Assembly: GCF_000012945.1 (NCBI RefSeq)
Contig: NC_007510.1
Span: forward strand, 3,100,001 to 3,164,000
Length of the DNA stretch: 64,000 nucleotides
Source of the DNA: Burkholderia lata
Lineage (GTDB): Bacteria; Pseudomonadota; Gammaproteobacteria; Burkholderiales; Burkholderiaceae
Direction of reading: 5' to 3'
Shown piece by piece: positions 38,616 to 47,879 of the stretch. Under the pieces are notes generated by a model that was not told the DNA's origin, ran no database searches, and saw nothing but the letters and a program-made list of their open reading frames with translations. How positions within the stretch are numbered: the stretch's first letter is position 1; every line of letters begins with the position of its first letter. The position numbers and the translations under genes are program-made.

Positions 38616-40139
38616 GTGACCCAACCGAATCGCTACGATCTGCTCGTCGTCGGCGGCGGCATCAACGGCGCGGGCATCGCGCGCGATGCGGCCGGCCGCG
38701 GCCTGTCGGTCATGCTCTGCGAGCAGGACGATCTCGCGTCGCACACGTCGTCGTCCAGCACGAAGCTGATTCACGGCGGCCTGCGTTACCTCGAGTACAA
38801 CGAGTTCGGGCTCGTGCGCAAGGCGCTGCAGGAGCGCGAAACGCTGCTGCGCGCGGCGCCGCACATCATGTGGCCGCTGCGCTTTGTCATGCCGCACATG
38901 CCGAACCTGCGTCCGGCCTGGCTGATCCGCATCGGCCTGTTCCTTTACGATCACCTCGCAAAACGCGAGCTGCTGCCCGGCTCGCGCGGCATCGACATGC
39001 GCCGCCATGCGGCCGGCGCGCCGCTGATCGATTCGATCAAGCGCGGCTTCGTGTATTCGGACGGCTGGGTCGACGACGCGCGCCTCGTCGTGCTGAACGC
39101 GATGGATGCGAAGGAGCGCGGCGCGGAGATCCTGACGCGCACGAAGCTGGTGTCCGCCGAACGCCGCGGCGACGAATGGGAAGCGCGGCTGCAGCACGCC
39201 GACGGTTCGATCCGCGTCGTGCATGCGCGCGCGATCGCGAACGCGGCCGGCCCGTGGGTCGGCGAAGTGCTGAAAGGCGCGCTCGGCCGCGGTGCGCACC
39301 ACAGCGTGCGGCTCGTGAAGGGCAGCCACATCATCACGCGCCGCCTGTTCGATCACGACCACGCGTACATCTTCCAGAACCCGGACAAGCGGATCATCTT
39401 CGCGATTCCGTACGAACACGATTTCACGCTGATCGGCACGACCGACGTCGAATACACGAACGATCCCGCGAAGGTCGCGATCGATCGCGACGAGACACAG
39501 TACCTGTGCGATTCGATTAACCGCTACTTCAAGCGCAAGATCTCGCCGGCCGACGTGCACTGGACCTACTCGGGCGTGCGCCCGCTGCTGGAAGACGAAA
39601 ACGCCGCGAACGCATCGGCCGTCACGCGCGACTACCGCCTCGAGCTGGACGACGGCGCGGGCGCCCCGCTGCTGTCGGTGTTCGGCGGCAAGATCACGAC
39701 GTTCCGCAAGCTCGCGGAAGAAGCCGGCGACATGCTGTGCAGCGTGCTCGGCCGCGACGCGAAAACCTGGACGGCCGGCGTCGCGCTGCCGGGCGGCGAC
39801 ATCGCGAACGCGAAGTTCGACGCATTCGCCGATACGTTCGCCAAACGCCATGCGTGGCTGCCCGCTGCGCTCGCCCGCCGCTATGCACGTGCCTACGGCA
39901 CGCGCGCGGAGCGCGTGATCGACGGCGCGAAGTCGCTCGCCGAGCTCGGCACCGAAGTCGCACCGGGCATCTACGACGCCGAACTGCGCTACCTGCGCGA
40001 CGCCGAATGGGCGACCCGCGCGCAGGACGTGCTGTGGCGCCGCTCGAAGCTCGGCCTGCACGTGGCACCCGGCACACTCGACGCGGTGACCGCCGCGGTC
40101 GATGCGTGGTTCGCCGCCGCGCACGCGCCGCAGGCCTGA
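38616..40139 (+). CDS. glpD: Aerobic glycerol-3-phosphate dehydrogenase
   Basis: A 507-residue FAD enzyme that oxidises glycerol-3-phosphate to dihydroxyacetone phosphate and passes electrons to ubiquinone at the inner membrane. The FAD-binding loop [19 protein letters not shown] starts at residue 12, [22 protein letters not shown] follows, and the C-terminal DAO_C domain ends the protein. The start is GTG at 38616, six bases after AAGGA. It leads the glpD-glpK-glpF series, but the gap to glpK (106 bp) could hold another promoter. Confidence 0.97.
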   Translation: MTQPNRYDLLVVGGGINGAGIARDAAGRGLSVMLCEQDDLASHTSSSSTKLIHGGLRYLEYNEFGLVRKALQERETLLRAAPHIMWPLRFVMPHMPNLRPAWLIRIGLFLYDHLAKRELLPGSRGIDMRRHAAGAPLIDSIKRGFVYSDGWVDDARLVVLNAMDAKERGAEILTRTKLVSAERRGDEWEARLQHADGSIRVVHARAIANAAGPWVGEVLKGALGRGAHHSVRLVKGSHIITRRLFDHDHAYIFQNPDKRIIFAIPYEHDFTLIGTTDVEYTNDPAKVAIDRDETQYLCDSINRYFKRKISPADVHWTYSGVRPLLEDENAANASAVTRDYRLELDDGAGAPLLSVFGGKITTFRKLAEEAGDMLCSVLGRDAKTWTAGVALPGGDIANAKFDAFADTFAKRHAWLPAALARRYARAYGTRAERVIDGAKSLAELGTEVAPGIYDAELRYLRDAEWATRAQDVLWRRSKLGLHVAPGTLDAVTAAVDAWFAAAHAPQA

Positions 40140-40245
40140 TCCGAATGCAGTTGCAGTTGCCGTACCGACGTTGACTCACCGACGCGCCGCCCAACATGCG
40201 GCGCGCATCACAACTAAGCCAAATCCACGGATGGAGATGAGAGAC

Positions 40246-41748
40246 ATGCAGGATCAGTACATCCTCGCGCTTGACCAGGGCACCACGAGTTCCCGCGCGA
40301 TGCTGTTCGATCGCCAGGGCAATATCGTTTCGATCGCCCAGAAGGAATTCGAGCAGATCTACCCGCAACCCGGCTGGGTCGAGCACGATCCGCAGGAAAT
40401 CTGGTCGACGCAAGCCGGCGTCGCCGCCGAAGCCGTCACGCGCACGGGCCTGAACGGCACGTCGATCGCCGCGATCGGCATCACCAACCAGCGTGAAACC
40501 ACGATCGTCTGGGATCGCGAGACGGGCCAGCCCGTCTACAACGCGATCGTCTGGCAGGATCGCCGCACGGCCGACTTCTGCGATTCGCTGAAAGCACAGG
40601 GCTTCGAGGCGAAGGTGCGTGCGAAGACCGGCCTGCCGATCGATTCGTACTTCTCAGGGACCAAGATCCGCTGGATTCTCGACAACGTGCCGGGCGCACG
40701 CGAGAAGGCGAAGCAGGGCAAGCTCGCGTTCGGCACCGTCGACAGCTGGCTCGTGTGGAACTTCACGAAGCACGAACTGCACGTGACCGACGTGACGAAC
40801 GCGTCGCGTACGATGCTGTTCAACATCCACACGCGCGAGTGGGACAACGAACTGCTCGACATGCTCGACATCCCGCGCAGCATGCTGCCGGAAGTGAAGG
40901 CGTCGTCGGAAATCTACGGCCATACGAAGACCACCGTGTTCGCGTCGAAGATCCCGCTCGCGGGTATCGCGGGCGACCAGCAGGCGGCGCTGTTCGGCCA
41001 GATGTGCACGCAGTCCGGCATGGTGAAGAACACCTACGGTACCGGCTGCTTCCTGATGATGAACACCGGCGACAAGCCGATCGAATCGAAGAACAACCTC
41101 GTCACGACGATCGCGTGGCAGATCGGCGACAACGTGCAGTACGCGCTGGAAGGCAGCATCTTCATCGCGGGCGCGGTGGTGCAGTGGCTGCGCGACGGCG
41201 TCGGCATCATCAAGTCGGCCGCCGAGATCGAAGCGCTCGCCGCAAGCGTGCCGCACACCGACGGCGTCTACCTGGTGCCCGCCTTCGCCGGCCTCGGCGC
41301 ACCGCACTGGAACGCGCGGGCGCGCGGCTCGGTGTTCGGCGTCACGCGCGGCACAACCTCCGCGCACCTCGCACGCGCGGCGCTCGATTCGATCGCGTAC
41401 CAGTCGCTCGACGTGCTGGCCGCGATGGAAGCCGATTCGGGCATCAGCATCGGCGAGCTGCGCGTCGACGGCGGCGCGAGCGCGAACGACCTGCTGATGC
41501 AGTTCCAGGCGGACCTGCTCGGCGTTGACGCGGTGCGTCCGCAGATCACCGAGACGACCGCGCTCGGCGCGGCCTACCTCGCGGGCCTCGCGATCGGCTA
41601 CTGGAAGAGCCTCGACGACGTGCGCGACCAGTGGCAGCTCGATCGCCGCTTCTCGCCGTCGATGCCGAAGGAGCACGTCGAACGCTGCATGTCGGGCTGG
41701 CAGCGTGCGGTGCGTGCCGCGAAGGCATGGGCCGACGACGCCCAGTAA
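40246..41748 (+). CDS. glpK: Glycerol kinase
   Basis: A 500-residue FGGY-family kinase that phosphorylates glycerol at the 3 position with ATP. It opens [19 protein letters not shown] (phosphate-1 loop). [26 protein letters not shown] (substrate contacts Arg-Glu), [14 protein letters not shown] and the adenosine loop [13 protein letters not shown] are all present. GGAG stands ahead of the start. It follows glpD by 106 bp and precedes glpF by 81 bp. Length and motifs match E. coli GlpK. Confidence 0.98.
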   Translation: MQDQYILALDQGTTSSRAMLFDRQGNIVSIAQKEFEQIYPQPGWVEHDPQEIWSTQAGVAAEAVTRTGLNGTSIAAIGITNQRETTIVWDRETGQPVYNAIVWQDRRTADFCDSLKAQGFEAKVRAKTGLPIDSYFSGTKIRWILDNVPGAREKAKQGKLAFGTVDSWLVWNFTKHELHVTDVTNASRTMLFNIHTREWDNELLDMLDIPRSMLPEVKASSEIYGHTKTTVFASKIPLAGIAGDQQAALFGQMCTQSGMVKNTYGTGCFLMMNTGDKPIESKNNLVTTIAWQIGDNVQYALEGSIFIAGAVVQWLRDGVGIIKSAAEIEALAASVPHTDGVYLVPAFAGLGAPHWNARARGSVFGVTRGTTSAHLARAALDSIAYQSLDVLAAMEADSGISIGELRVDGGASANDLLMQFQADLLGVDAVRPQITETTALGAAYLAGLAIGYWKSLDDVRDQWQLDRRFSPSMPKEHVERCMSGWQRAVRAAKAWADDAQ

Positions 41749-41829
41749 TCCTCACACACTTAAACGAAATACAACAACACCGGCGGACCGCGCCACGCGC
41801 GAGTCCGCGATGACATACGAGAGACAACC

Positions 41830-42546
41830 ATGTCACCTTATATTGCAGAGTTCATCGGCACAGCGATCCTCGTGCTGCTCGGCAACGGCGCGGTCGCAAA
41901 CGTGCTGCTTGCAAAGACCAAGGGCAAAGGCGCGGACCTGATCGTGATCGTGATGGGCTGGGCGATGGCCGTATTCGTCGCCGTCTACGTGACCGCATCG
42001 TTCAGCGGCGCGCACCTGAACCCGATCGTCACCATCAGTCTCGCGCTCGCGGGCAAGTTCGCGTGGTCGAAAGTCGGCGGCTACATCCTCGCGCAGATGC
42101 TCGGCGGGATGGCGGGCGCGTTGCTCGTGTGGCTCGCCTATCGCCAGCACTTTGCGAAGGAAGCCGATGCGGACCTGAAGCTCGCGGTGTTCTGCACGGC
42201 GCCCGCGATCCGCAGCGTCACGCACAACGTGCTGACCGAAGCGATCTGCACGTTCGTGCTGATCCTCGGCGTGCTGTACCTCGCATCGCCGCAGGTCGGC
42301 CTCGGCGCACTCGACGCACTGCCCGTCGGCCTGCTCGTGCTCGGCATCGGCATCTCGCTGGGCGGCCCCACCGGCTATGCGATGAGCCCCGCACGCGACC
42401 TGTCGCCGCGCATCATGCACGCGCTGCTGCCGATCCCCGGCAAGCGCGACAGCGACTGGCGCTATGCCTGGGTGCCCGTCGTCGGCCCGCTGCTGGGCGG
42501 CGCCGCAGCGGCCGGCCTGTACCTGCGTCTGCACGCAATGGCCTGA
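41830..42546 (+). CDS. glpF: Glycerol facilitator, aquaglyceroporin (variant NPA boxes)
   Basis: A 238-residue major intrinsic protein with six helices and two half-helices. The first pore motif reads HLNPIVTISLA, where NPI replaces NPA. The second reads GYAMSPARDLSPRIMHALLP, where SPA replaces NPA; the Arg of the selectivity filter is kept. The start ATG is preceded by GAGAGACAACC. The glpDKF context supports glycerol uptake. The variant boxes may alter selectivity or proton exclusion; see findings. Confidence 0.93.
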   Translation: MSPYIAEFIGTAILVLLGNGAVANVLLAKTKGKGADLIVIVMGWAMAVFVAVYVTASFSGAHLNPIVTISLALAGKFAWSKVGGYILAQMLGGMAGALLVWLAYRQHFAKEADADLKLAVFCTAPAIRSVTHNVLTEAICTFVLILGVLYLASPQVGLGALDALPVGLLVLGIGISLGGPTGYAMSPARDLSPRIMHALLPIPGKRDSDWRYAWVPVVGPLLGGAAAAGLYLRLHAMA

Positions 42547-42560
42547 ACGCGGGCCTGTGA

Positions 42561-42594
42561 CGAAGCGCGTGGCAATCGACCCACGCGCGCTTCG
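42561..42594. terminator. Hairpin after glpF, no T-run
   Basis: CGAAGCGCGTGG (42561-42572) pairs with CCACGCGCGCTTCG (42581-42594), with a 2-nt bulge. No T-tract follows on either strand, so a Rho-dependent or mRNA-stabilising role is as likely as intrinsic termination. It lies in the convergent gap between glpF and the mocF-like gene. Confidence 0.45.
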
Positions 42595-42620
42595 GGAACA
42601 GGCTCTTTCGCCTGACCGCC

Positions 42621-42647
42621 GGCATAGCGGCATAGCGGCATAGCGGC
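42621..42647 (+). repeat. Tandem octamer GGCATAGC, 3.4 copies
   Basis: Units at 42621, 42629 and 42637 plus a partial GGC. It is non-coding and lies between the convergent glpF and mocF-like genes. Perfect short units make it a possible variable-number marker. Confidence 0.8.
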
Positions 42648-42740
42648 GCGGGTATCGCATCCGTGCCGCTTCTCCCCTCCTTCGTACTCGTTCCCACGGC
42701 CCGTGGCTCGCGCCAGATGCGCATTGCGCGCCTCGCTTCG

Positions 42741-43991
42741 CTACCTGCCGCCCGCCTCTCCGATCAGCGATTTCAGCTTCACGTTCACGTCCGCCACTGC
42801 GGTCGGCGTCACGCCCGCCCCACGCTCGACCAGCATCCGCGCAACCCGCATTTCCTTGATGAATCCCGACGCACGGCCGAACCCACTCGCGGCAACGAGC
42901 CGCGCACCGGCGTCGAAATGGAAATGGATTTCCGCGTCGTCGCCGAGCACGCGCGCGACCGACCGCTCGCCGAGCGCCGGCTCCCCGGCCACGTGCAGCT
43001 GCGCGTCGTATTGATCCGACCAGAACCACGGCGTGTCGCGATACGGCTCGTCGGCGCCGAGCATGTTGCGCGCGGCGACGCGCGCCTGGGTCTCGGCGCC
43101 GTGCCACGTCTCCTGCCGGACCGGCCGCCCCGACAACGCACTCGGAAACACCGCGACGTCGCCGGCCGCGTAAATGCCGTGCGCCGACGTCTCGAGCCGC
43201 TCGTTCACGACGATGCCACGCTCGACCGCGAGGCCCGCATCGCGCGCCAGCTCGTCGGCCGGCTCGATGCCGATGCCGGCGACGACCGTGTCGGCGATCA
43301 GCGTGTCGCCGTCGTCGAGCACGACGGCCAACGCGCCGCTCGCCGTCCGCTCGATCGCCACCGGCTTCCGGCTCACGCGAATGGCCACGCCCTGCTGTTC
43401 GTGAAGCGCGTGCACGCGCGCCGCGATCGTCTCCGGCACCGCGCGCCCGAGCAGGCGCGGCGCCGCATCGAGCACCGTCACGCGGCAGCCGCGCCGTCGC
43501 GCCGATGCCGCGACTTCGAGACCGATGAAGCCGCCGCCGATCAGCACGACCCGCGCATCGGGCACGAGCCGCGAGCCGAGCGCCGCCGCGTCGTCGAGCG
43601 TGCGCAACGCAAACACGCCGTCGAGCGTCGCGCCCGGAATCGCGAGTCGACGCGCGCGGCCGCCGGTCGCGAGCAGCAGCGCGTCGTAGCCGAACACGCG
43701 AGCGCCCGACACGTGCACTTCCCGCGCGCACGGATCGATACGCTCGACCGTCGCGACGACCGGCTCGATGCGATCGGCCACCCAGGCCTCCGGCTCGCGC
43801 AACCGGCACCGCGCCGCGCTGCGTTCGCCGGTCAGCACGCCCTTCGACAACGGCGGCCGTTCGTACGGCAGGTGCGCTTCCGCGCCGATCAGCACGATCC
43901 GCCCGCCCCAGCCGGACTCACGCAGCACCTGCGCCGCGCGGCCGCCCGCGTGGCCCGCGCCGACGATCGCCATCACCCGGTCGTTCGTCAT
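42741..43991 (-). CDS. NAD(P)H:ferredoxin reductase, FAD-dependent (MocF-like)
   Basis: A 416-residue flavoprotein of the oxygenase-coupled ferredoxin reductase type. The FAD loop AIVGAGHAGGRAAQVLRESG is at the N-terminus, the NAD-binding loop VVLIGGGFIGLEVAASARRRG around residue 147, and the second FAD segment GIYAAGDVAVFPS near 280, with the usual C-terminal domain. It starts 4 bp after the Rieske ferredoxin stop, so translation is probably coupled. It would take electrons from NAD(P)H to the ferredoxin at 43996 and on to the di-iron protein at 44341. This order matches the rhizobial mocDEF genes. Confidence 0.9.
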   Translation of the reverse strand: MTNDRVMAIVGAGHAGGRAAQVLRESGWGGRIVLIGAEAHLPYERPPLSKGVLTGERSAARCRLREPEAWVADRIEPVVATVERIDPCAREVHVSGARVFGYDALLLATGGRARRLAIPGATLDGVFALRTLDDAAALGSRLVPDARVVLIGGGFIGLEVAASARRRGCRVTVLDAAPRLLGRAVPETIAARVHALHEQQGVAIRVSRKPVAIERTASGALAVVLDDGDTLIADTVVAGIGIEPADELARDAGLAVERGIVVNERLETSAHGIYAAGDVAVFPSALSGRPVRQETWHGAETQARVAARNMLGADEPYRDTPWFWSDQYDAQLHVAGEPALGERSVARVLGDDAEIHFHFDAGARLVAASGFGRASGFIKEMRVARMLVERGAGVTPTAVADVNVKLKSLIGEAGGR

Positions 43992-43995
43992 CGCG

Positions 43996-44304
43996 TCACA
44001 CCTCGATCAGGATGCGACCGTCTTCGATCTTCGCGCGGTACGTGCGCAGCTTCTCGCAGGCGGGCGCGGACAGCGGCCGGCCGTCACGCACGTCGAAGCG
44101 CCCGTTGTGCTTCGGGCATTCGATCACGTGGTCGATCACGAGCCCGTCCGCGAGATGCACGTGCTCGTGCGTGCACAGGCCGTCGCTCGCATAGACTTCG
44201 CCGTCGATGCGGTAGATCGCGTACGTGTGGCCGGCATGGTCGAAGCGCGCGACGTCTTCGTCGTCGATGTCGTCGAGCGCGCCGGTGTCGATCCATTGCG
44301 TCAT
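43996..44304 (-). CDS. Rieske [2Fe-2S] ferredoxin (MocE-like)
   Basis: A 102-residue soluble ferredoxin. The cluster ligands are Cys-Thr-His in LCTHEHVHLADG and Cys-Pro-Lys-His in IECPKHNGRFDVRDG, as in naphthalene/biphenyl-type oxygenase ferredoxins. It opens MTQWIDTGALDDIDDEDV, acidic as expected for a reductase partner. GAGGAGAC precedes the ATG. Its place between a di-iron membrane hydroxylase and a ferredoxin reductase shows that it is the electron carrier between them. Confidence 0.93.
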   Translation of the reverse strand: MTQWIDTGALDDIDDEDVARFDHAGHTYAIYRIDGEVYASDGLCTHEHVHLADGLVIDHVIECPKHNGRFDVRDGRPLSAPACEKLRTYRAKIEDGRILIEV

Positions 44305-44340
44305 GTTGCTTGTCTCCTCGGTTGGAAGGTTCGATGTCGG

Positions 44341-45423
44341 TCAGGCACGCGCGGCATCCGGCACGGGCCGCACGACGTAATGGGACGGGTCGCGCGTCTG
44401 CCGGACCAGCGCCGGCACGATCTCCGCATACGCGGCCAGCGTGCTGCGATACGGCGGCGGCATGTCGGCCTTCACGGCCTCGTGCAGCTTCGGCAGCGCG
44501 TGGAACGGCACCATCGGGAACATGTGGTGCTCGACGTGGTAGTTCATGTTCCAGTACAGGAAGCGGAACACCGGATTCATCATCACGGTCCGGCAGTTGC
44601 GCCGGTGATCGAGCACGTTCTCGGGCATGCCCGCGTGCTGCGTGAGGCCGAAGTACAGGTACAGCCACGCGCCGTAGAGGCTCGGCAGCCCGATGTAGAG
44701 CAGCGGCAGGATCGTGTGCCAGTAGAGCGAAGCACCGGTCACGAGCGCGTACACCGCGAGATGGATGCGACACTCGCGTACCACCTTCGGCCGTTCCGAT
44801 TCGGGCACGTAGGTGCACTCCTCGTCGTCGAGCCGGCCGGTGAACGCGATCGCGATCATCTTGCGCAGCTCGCCGGCCACATGCTTCAGCGCGACGAGGT
44901 TCAGCACGAGCGAGAGCCAGTCGGTCGGCTTCGGCGCCGCGATTTCCGGATCGCGCCCGACGACCAGCGTATCGGTGTGATGGCGCGCATGGCTCCAGCG
45001 CCACGCCGTCGCGCGGCGGAACACCTGGAACGACGCGACCTGGTACAGCACGTCGTTCATCCAGCGCGTGCGGAACGCGGTGCCGTGCCCGCATTCGTGC
45101 CAGCGCGAGTCGGCCGGGCTGCAGTAGAGCGTGCCGTACACGAAGAACGCGGGGATCGCCCACGCCGAATGCGCGCGCCATGCCAGCCACGCGAGCACGC
45201 CGCTGATCGCGATCGCCGCGTACCAGATCAGCGTGTCGCGGATCGCGCGCGCGTCGCCGCGCTGCATCAGCTGCTTCATCAGCGGCCGCGGCACCGCGCA
45301 CCGGTACCACGCGGCGTTGACGAGCCCGGCCGCCTGCGCGCGCTCGCCGGCGCCGCCGATCATCCGGTATTCGTGACGGCGCGCCGCCGTGCGGTCGTGC
45401 GCCTGGTCGTCGAGATGAACCAC
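44341..45423 (-). CDS. Membrane di-iron oxygenase, fatty-acid-desaturase fold (MocD-like)
   Basis: A 360-residue membrane protein with four or more helices and three histidine boxes: HECGHGTAF, WSHARHHTDT and the C-terminal NYHVEHHMFP, the non-heme di-iron ligand set of desaturases, alkane hydroxylases and the rhizopine protein MocD. The start is GTG at 45423, six bases after GGAG; no ATG is suitable. With the Rieske ferredoxin and reductase it would form an O2-dependent hydroxylase or O-demethylase. Substrate hypotheses come from the sugar/cyclitol genes on the other arm, not from this sequence. A true lipid desaturase is the alternative. Confidence 0.87.
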   Translation of the reverse strand: MVHLDDQAHDRTAARRHEYRMIGGAGERAQAAGLVNAAWYRCAVPRPLMKQLMQRGDARAIRDTLIWYAAIAISGVLAWLAWRAHSAWAIPAFFVYGTLYCSPADSRWHECGHGTAFRTRWMNDVLYQVASFQVFRRATAWRWSHARHHTDTLVVGRDPEIAAPKPTDWLSLVLNLVALKHVAGELRKMIAIAFTGRLDDEECTYVPESERPKVVRECRIHLAVYALVTGASLYWHTILPLLYIGLPSLYGAWLYLYFGLTQHAGMPENVLDHRRNCRTVMMNPVFRFLYWNMNYHVEHHMFPMVPFHALPKLHEAVKADMPPPYRSTLAAYAEIVPALVRQTRDPSHYVVRPVPDAARA

Positions 45424-45514
45424 GTGCGTCTCCTTGATTCCTTGTCCGTAGGAAGCGCGGCAAGCGCTTCGGCATGGAATCAAAATTAGGCCCGCAGCCT
45501 CCCCCGCTCAATCG

Positions 45515-45536
45515 AAACGTTGACGAAATTTCGCCA
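45515..45536. promoter_or_regulatory. Operator site 1 for the LacI-type regulator (divergent promoter)
   Basis: TGACGAAATTTCGCCA (45521-45536) is a 16-bp palindrome with one mismatched pair, flanked on the left by AAACGT. It stands about 92 bp before the mocD-like GTG and 59 bp before the lacI ATG. A near-identical copy in reverse orientation is at 46726-46747: 20 of 22 positions are the same. Confidence 0.75.
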
Positions 45537-45595
45537 TCGCTTTAGCGTTCCTCGCATCGCCACGTCTCGATGGCGACACCACGATGGAGACAACC

Positions 45596-46660
45596 ATGGC
45601 AGGCGAATCCGGGCCGCGCTGGCGCAAGCGCACCGCGCGCTTCGACGAGATCGCGGCGCTCGCCGGGGTCAGCACGACCACCGTCGACCGCGTGCTGAAC
45701 GAGCGCGGCAGCGTCTCGGCGCAGGCGCGCGAACGCGTGGTGGCGGCCGCGCGGCAGCTCGGCGTGCCGCGCCAGCTGCCCGACACGCGGCACGGGCTGA
45801 TCCACGTCGACGTGCTGCTGCCGGACACCGACGCGGCGTTCTTCCGGCGGCTGCAGCTGGCGCTGCAGCGCTCGCTGCAGATGCTCGACCGGCGCGTGGT
45901 CGTGCACCGGACGATCCTGCCCGCCGCCGACGACGAACGCGCCGCCACGCTGATCGAGCGGCCCGCGTACCGGCGCGCGGCGCTGATCGTCACGGCGCGC
46001 GACACGGCCCGCGTGCGCGACGCGCTGGCCGGCGCGATCGCGCGCGGCGAGACCGTCGTCACGATGGTCACCGACATCGGCGGCATCGACCGCGTGCACT
46101 TCGCGGGCATCGACAACTATCGCGCCGGGCGCACGGCCGGCTACTACATCGGCCGCCTGGCGGCACGCCCGGGCCGCGTGCTGCTGCTCGGCGGGCGCAT
46201 GGGCTACCGCGCGCACGCGGACCGGATGGCCGGCTGCCGCGACCAGCTCGCCGAAGCGTTCGCCGCCGTCCGCTGCAACGACGAGCCGGTCGAGACGCTT
46301 GACCAGGACGACCGCTGCTACCGCGCCGTGACGAAGGCGCTGCAGGCGCACGACGACGTGGTCGCGATCTACAACAGCGGCGCGGGCTCGGCCGGCATCG
46401 AAGCGGCGCTGCGCAAGGCCGGCGCGGCTGGCCGCGTCGTGTGGATCGGCCACGAGATGATCGACCTGCACCGCACCTTCATCGAAGCCGGCGCGATGGA
46501 TCTCGCGATCGACCAGGACCCGGACGGGCAGGTGATTTCCGCGCTGCAGCACGTGCTGCATGCGTGCGGGATCGTCGAACAGCCGCCGCCGGCCGATCCG
46601 GTCGAATTCCGCGTGTTCTGCCCGGCAAACGTGAGGACGAGCGCCTACCTGCCGGCGTGA
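45596..46660 (+). CDS. LacI-family transcriptional regulator of the moc-like cluster
   Basis: A 354-residue protein. The HTH is RFDEIAALAGVSTTTVDRVLNERGSVSAQARERV, preceded by a basic arm, and a periplasmic-binding-protein-like effector domain follows (VHFAGIDNYRAGRTAGYYIGR, VWIGHEMIDLHRTFIEAGAMDLAIDQDP). This C-terminal type resembles regulators for sugars and cyclitols. The ATG at 45596 with GGAG six bases before is preferred to the ATG at 45584. It is divergent from the oxygenase genes and reads toward the isomerase/dehydrogenase genes; identical palindromes flank it on both sides. Confidence 0.92.
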   Translation: MAGESGPRWRKRTARFDEIAALAGVSTTTVDRVLNERGSVSAQARERVVAAARQLGVPRQLPDTRHGLIHVDVLLPDTDAAFFRRLQLALQRSLQMLDRRVVVHRTILPAADDERAATLIERPAYRRAALIVTARDTARVRDALAGAIARGETVVTMVTDIGGIDRVHFAGIDNYRAGRTAGYYIGRLAARPGRVLLLGGRMGYRAHADRMAGCRDQLAEAFAAVRCNDEPVETLDQDDRCYRAVTKALQAHDDVVAIYNSGAGSAGIEAALRKAGAAGRVVWIGHEMIDLHRTFIEAGAMDLAIDQDPDGQVISALQHVLHACGIVEQPPPADPVEFRVFCPANVRTSAYLPA

Positions 46661-46701
46661 ATCCCAACGCCCGGCACACCGTCTGTCGCGCCGCATGCGC
46701 G

Positions 46702-46747
46702 TTGCGAAAAAATCGACCGCCGCATTGGCGATTTTTCGTCAACGTTT
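46702..46747. promoter_or_regulatory. Operator site 2, with a weaker neighbouring copy
   Basis: TGGCGATTTTTCGTCA (46726-46741) followed by ACGTTT is the reverse complement of site 1 with two differences. Just upstream, GTTGCGAAAAAATCGACC (46701-46718) looks like a degraded third copy. The full site lies 70 bp before the TIM-barrel gene, where it would control the second arm. Confidence 0.72.
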
Positions 46748-46816
46748 GTCATGCAGCCCGCGCCCCGCATCCGTACATTGGGCAGCCAATCCCATGACAA
46801 TGGCGGACAGGAGACG

Positions 46817-47839
46817 ATGGCTGAACCGATCCTCATCGGCGTGAACCTCGACGGCGTGCTCGAACACGACGGCCTGCCGTTGCCCGCGCCCGCCGAACGC
46901 TTCCGGATGGCCGCCGGCGCCGGCGTATTCGACTACGTCGAAAAGAATCCGGCGCGCGGCGAAGACCTGTCGCCGTATTTCGCGCTCGTCGAACGTCATG
47001 CGCTGCCGATTCGCGTGATCGGCGGCATCTGGTGCGCGGGGCGCGATGAAGCACACGTCGCCGAGATCGTCGACGCGGGCGCGCGTTTCGGCAGCACGGT
47101 GCTCAACTGTCAGCTGTATGCGCATCACGCGGACGGCCATCCGCTGTCCGACCGCGAAGTCGCCGATTTCTACCTGCGTACCTACGAGCGCGGCGAGCGA
47201 GCCGGCTGCCTGCCGAGCGTCGAAGTGCACGTCGACATGTGGAGCGAGGATTTCACGCGCGTCGCACGCGTCGCGCGGCTTGTCGAACAAGCCGGCGTGC
47301 CGTTCCGGATCACGCTCGATCATTCGCACCTGCTGTTCAAGATCGGCAATCGCGCCGAGCTCGACGCATCGGGCATGCGCGACGCGGCCGACGACGGCCG
47401 CCGGTTGCTCGACCCGGCATCGCCCGACGCGCTCTACACCGACTGGATCGCGCGCGGCTGGGTCCGGCATGCGCATGCGCGCAGCGTGATGCCGAACAAT
47501 CCGGACAACCCGTGGATGCGCCGCGCCGACGGCCGGCCCGGGCGCGGCATCCAGTATCCGTTCGTCGCACCCGCACCGGGCGCTTATCACGGCGCATGGC
47601 ACGCGGCGGCGCTCGATACGTGGAAGGCCGCGCTGCACCAGTTGCTGCAATCGCAGGCCCACGCACAACCGGCGCGCGTCGAGCAGATCAGCTGCGAGTT
47701 CATCCCGTTTCCCGACTACGGCGGCGGCGCACGCTATTCGATCTTCGACAACAACGTCGCGTGCGCGCACTGGCTGCGCGACACGTGGCACACCCTCGCC
47801 GCGCCACCGACAGCCGACCTCGCGCGCACCGGCACCTGA
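46817..47839 (+). CDS. TIM-barrel xylose-isomerase-like protein (first of two)
   Basis: A 340-residue protein of the xylose-isomerase-like superfamily. It opens MAEPILIGVNLDGVLEHDG. Strand/ligand segments include VEVHVDMWSEDFTRVARVARL, FRITLDHSHLLFKIGN and EQISCEFIPFPDYGGG, with Glu/Asp/His residues in positions suited to a divalent metal. CAGGAG precedes the ATG. It starts the second arm, 41 bp ahead of another TIM-barrel gene. Relatives isomerise, epimerise or dehydrate sugars and inosose. Whether this or the next gene is the MocC counterpart cannot be told by eye. Confidence 0.8.
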   Translation: MAEPILIGVNLDGVLEHDGLPLPAPAERFRMAAGAGVFDYVEKNPARGEDLSPYFALVERHALPIRVIGGIWCAGRDEAHVAEIVDAGARFGSTVLNCQLYAHHADGHPLSDREVADFYLRTYERGERAGCLPSVEVHVDMWSEDFTRVARVARLVEQAGVPFRITLDHSHLLFKIGNRAELDASGMRDAADDGRRLLDPASPDALYTDWIARGWVRHAHARSVMPNNPDNPWMRRADGRPGRGIQYPFVAPAPGAYHGAWHAAALDTWKAALHQLLQSQAHAQPARVEQISCEFIPFPDYGGGARYSIFDNNVACAHWLRDTWHTLAAPPTADLARTGT

Positions 47840-47879
47840 TTCGAACCCCGCCCCCCACTCGAACCCCAAGGACAGAACG

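Noticed and set aside
44341..45423. Ordinary phospholipid desaturase
   Set aside because: Not excluded by the fold, but the dedicated Rieske ferredoxin and reductase genes, and operators shared with cyclitol-type genes, favour a catabolic oxygenase.
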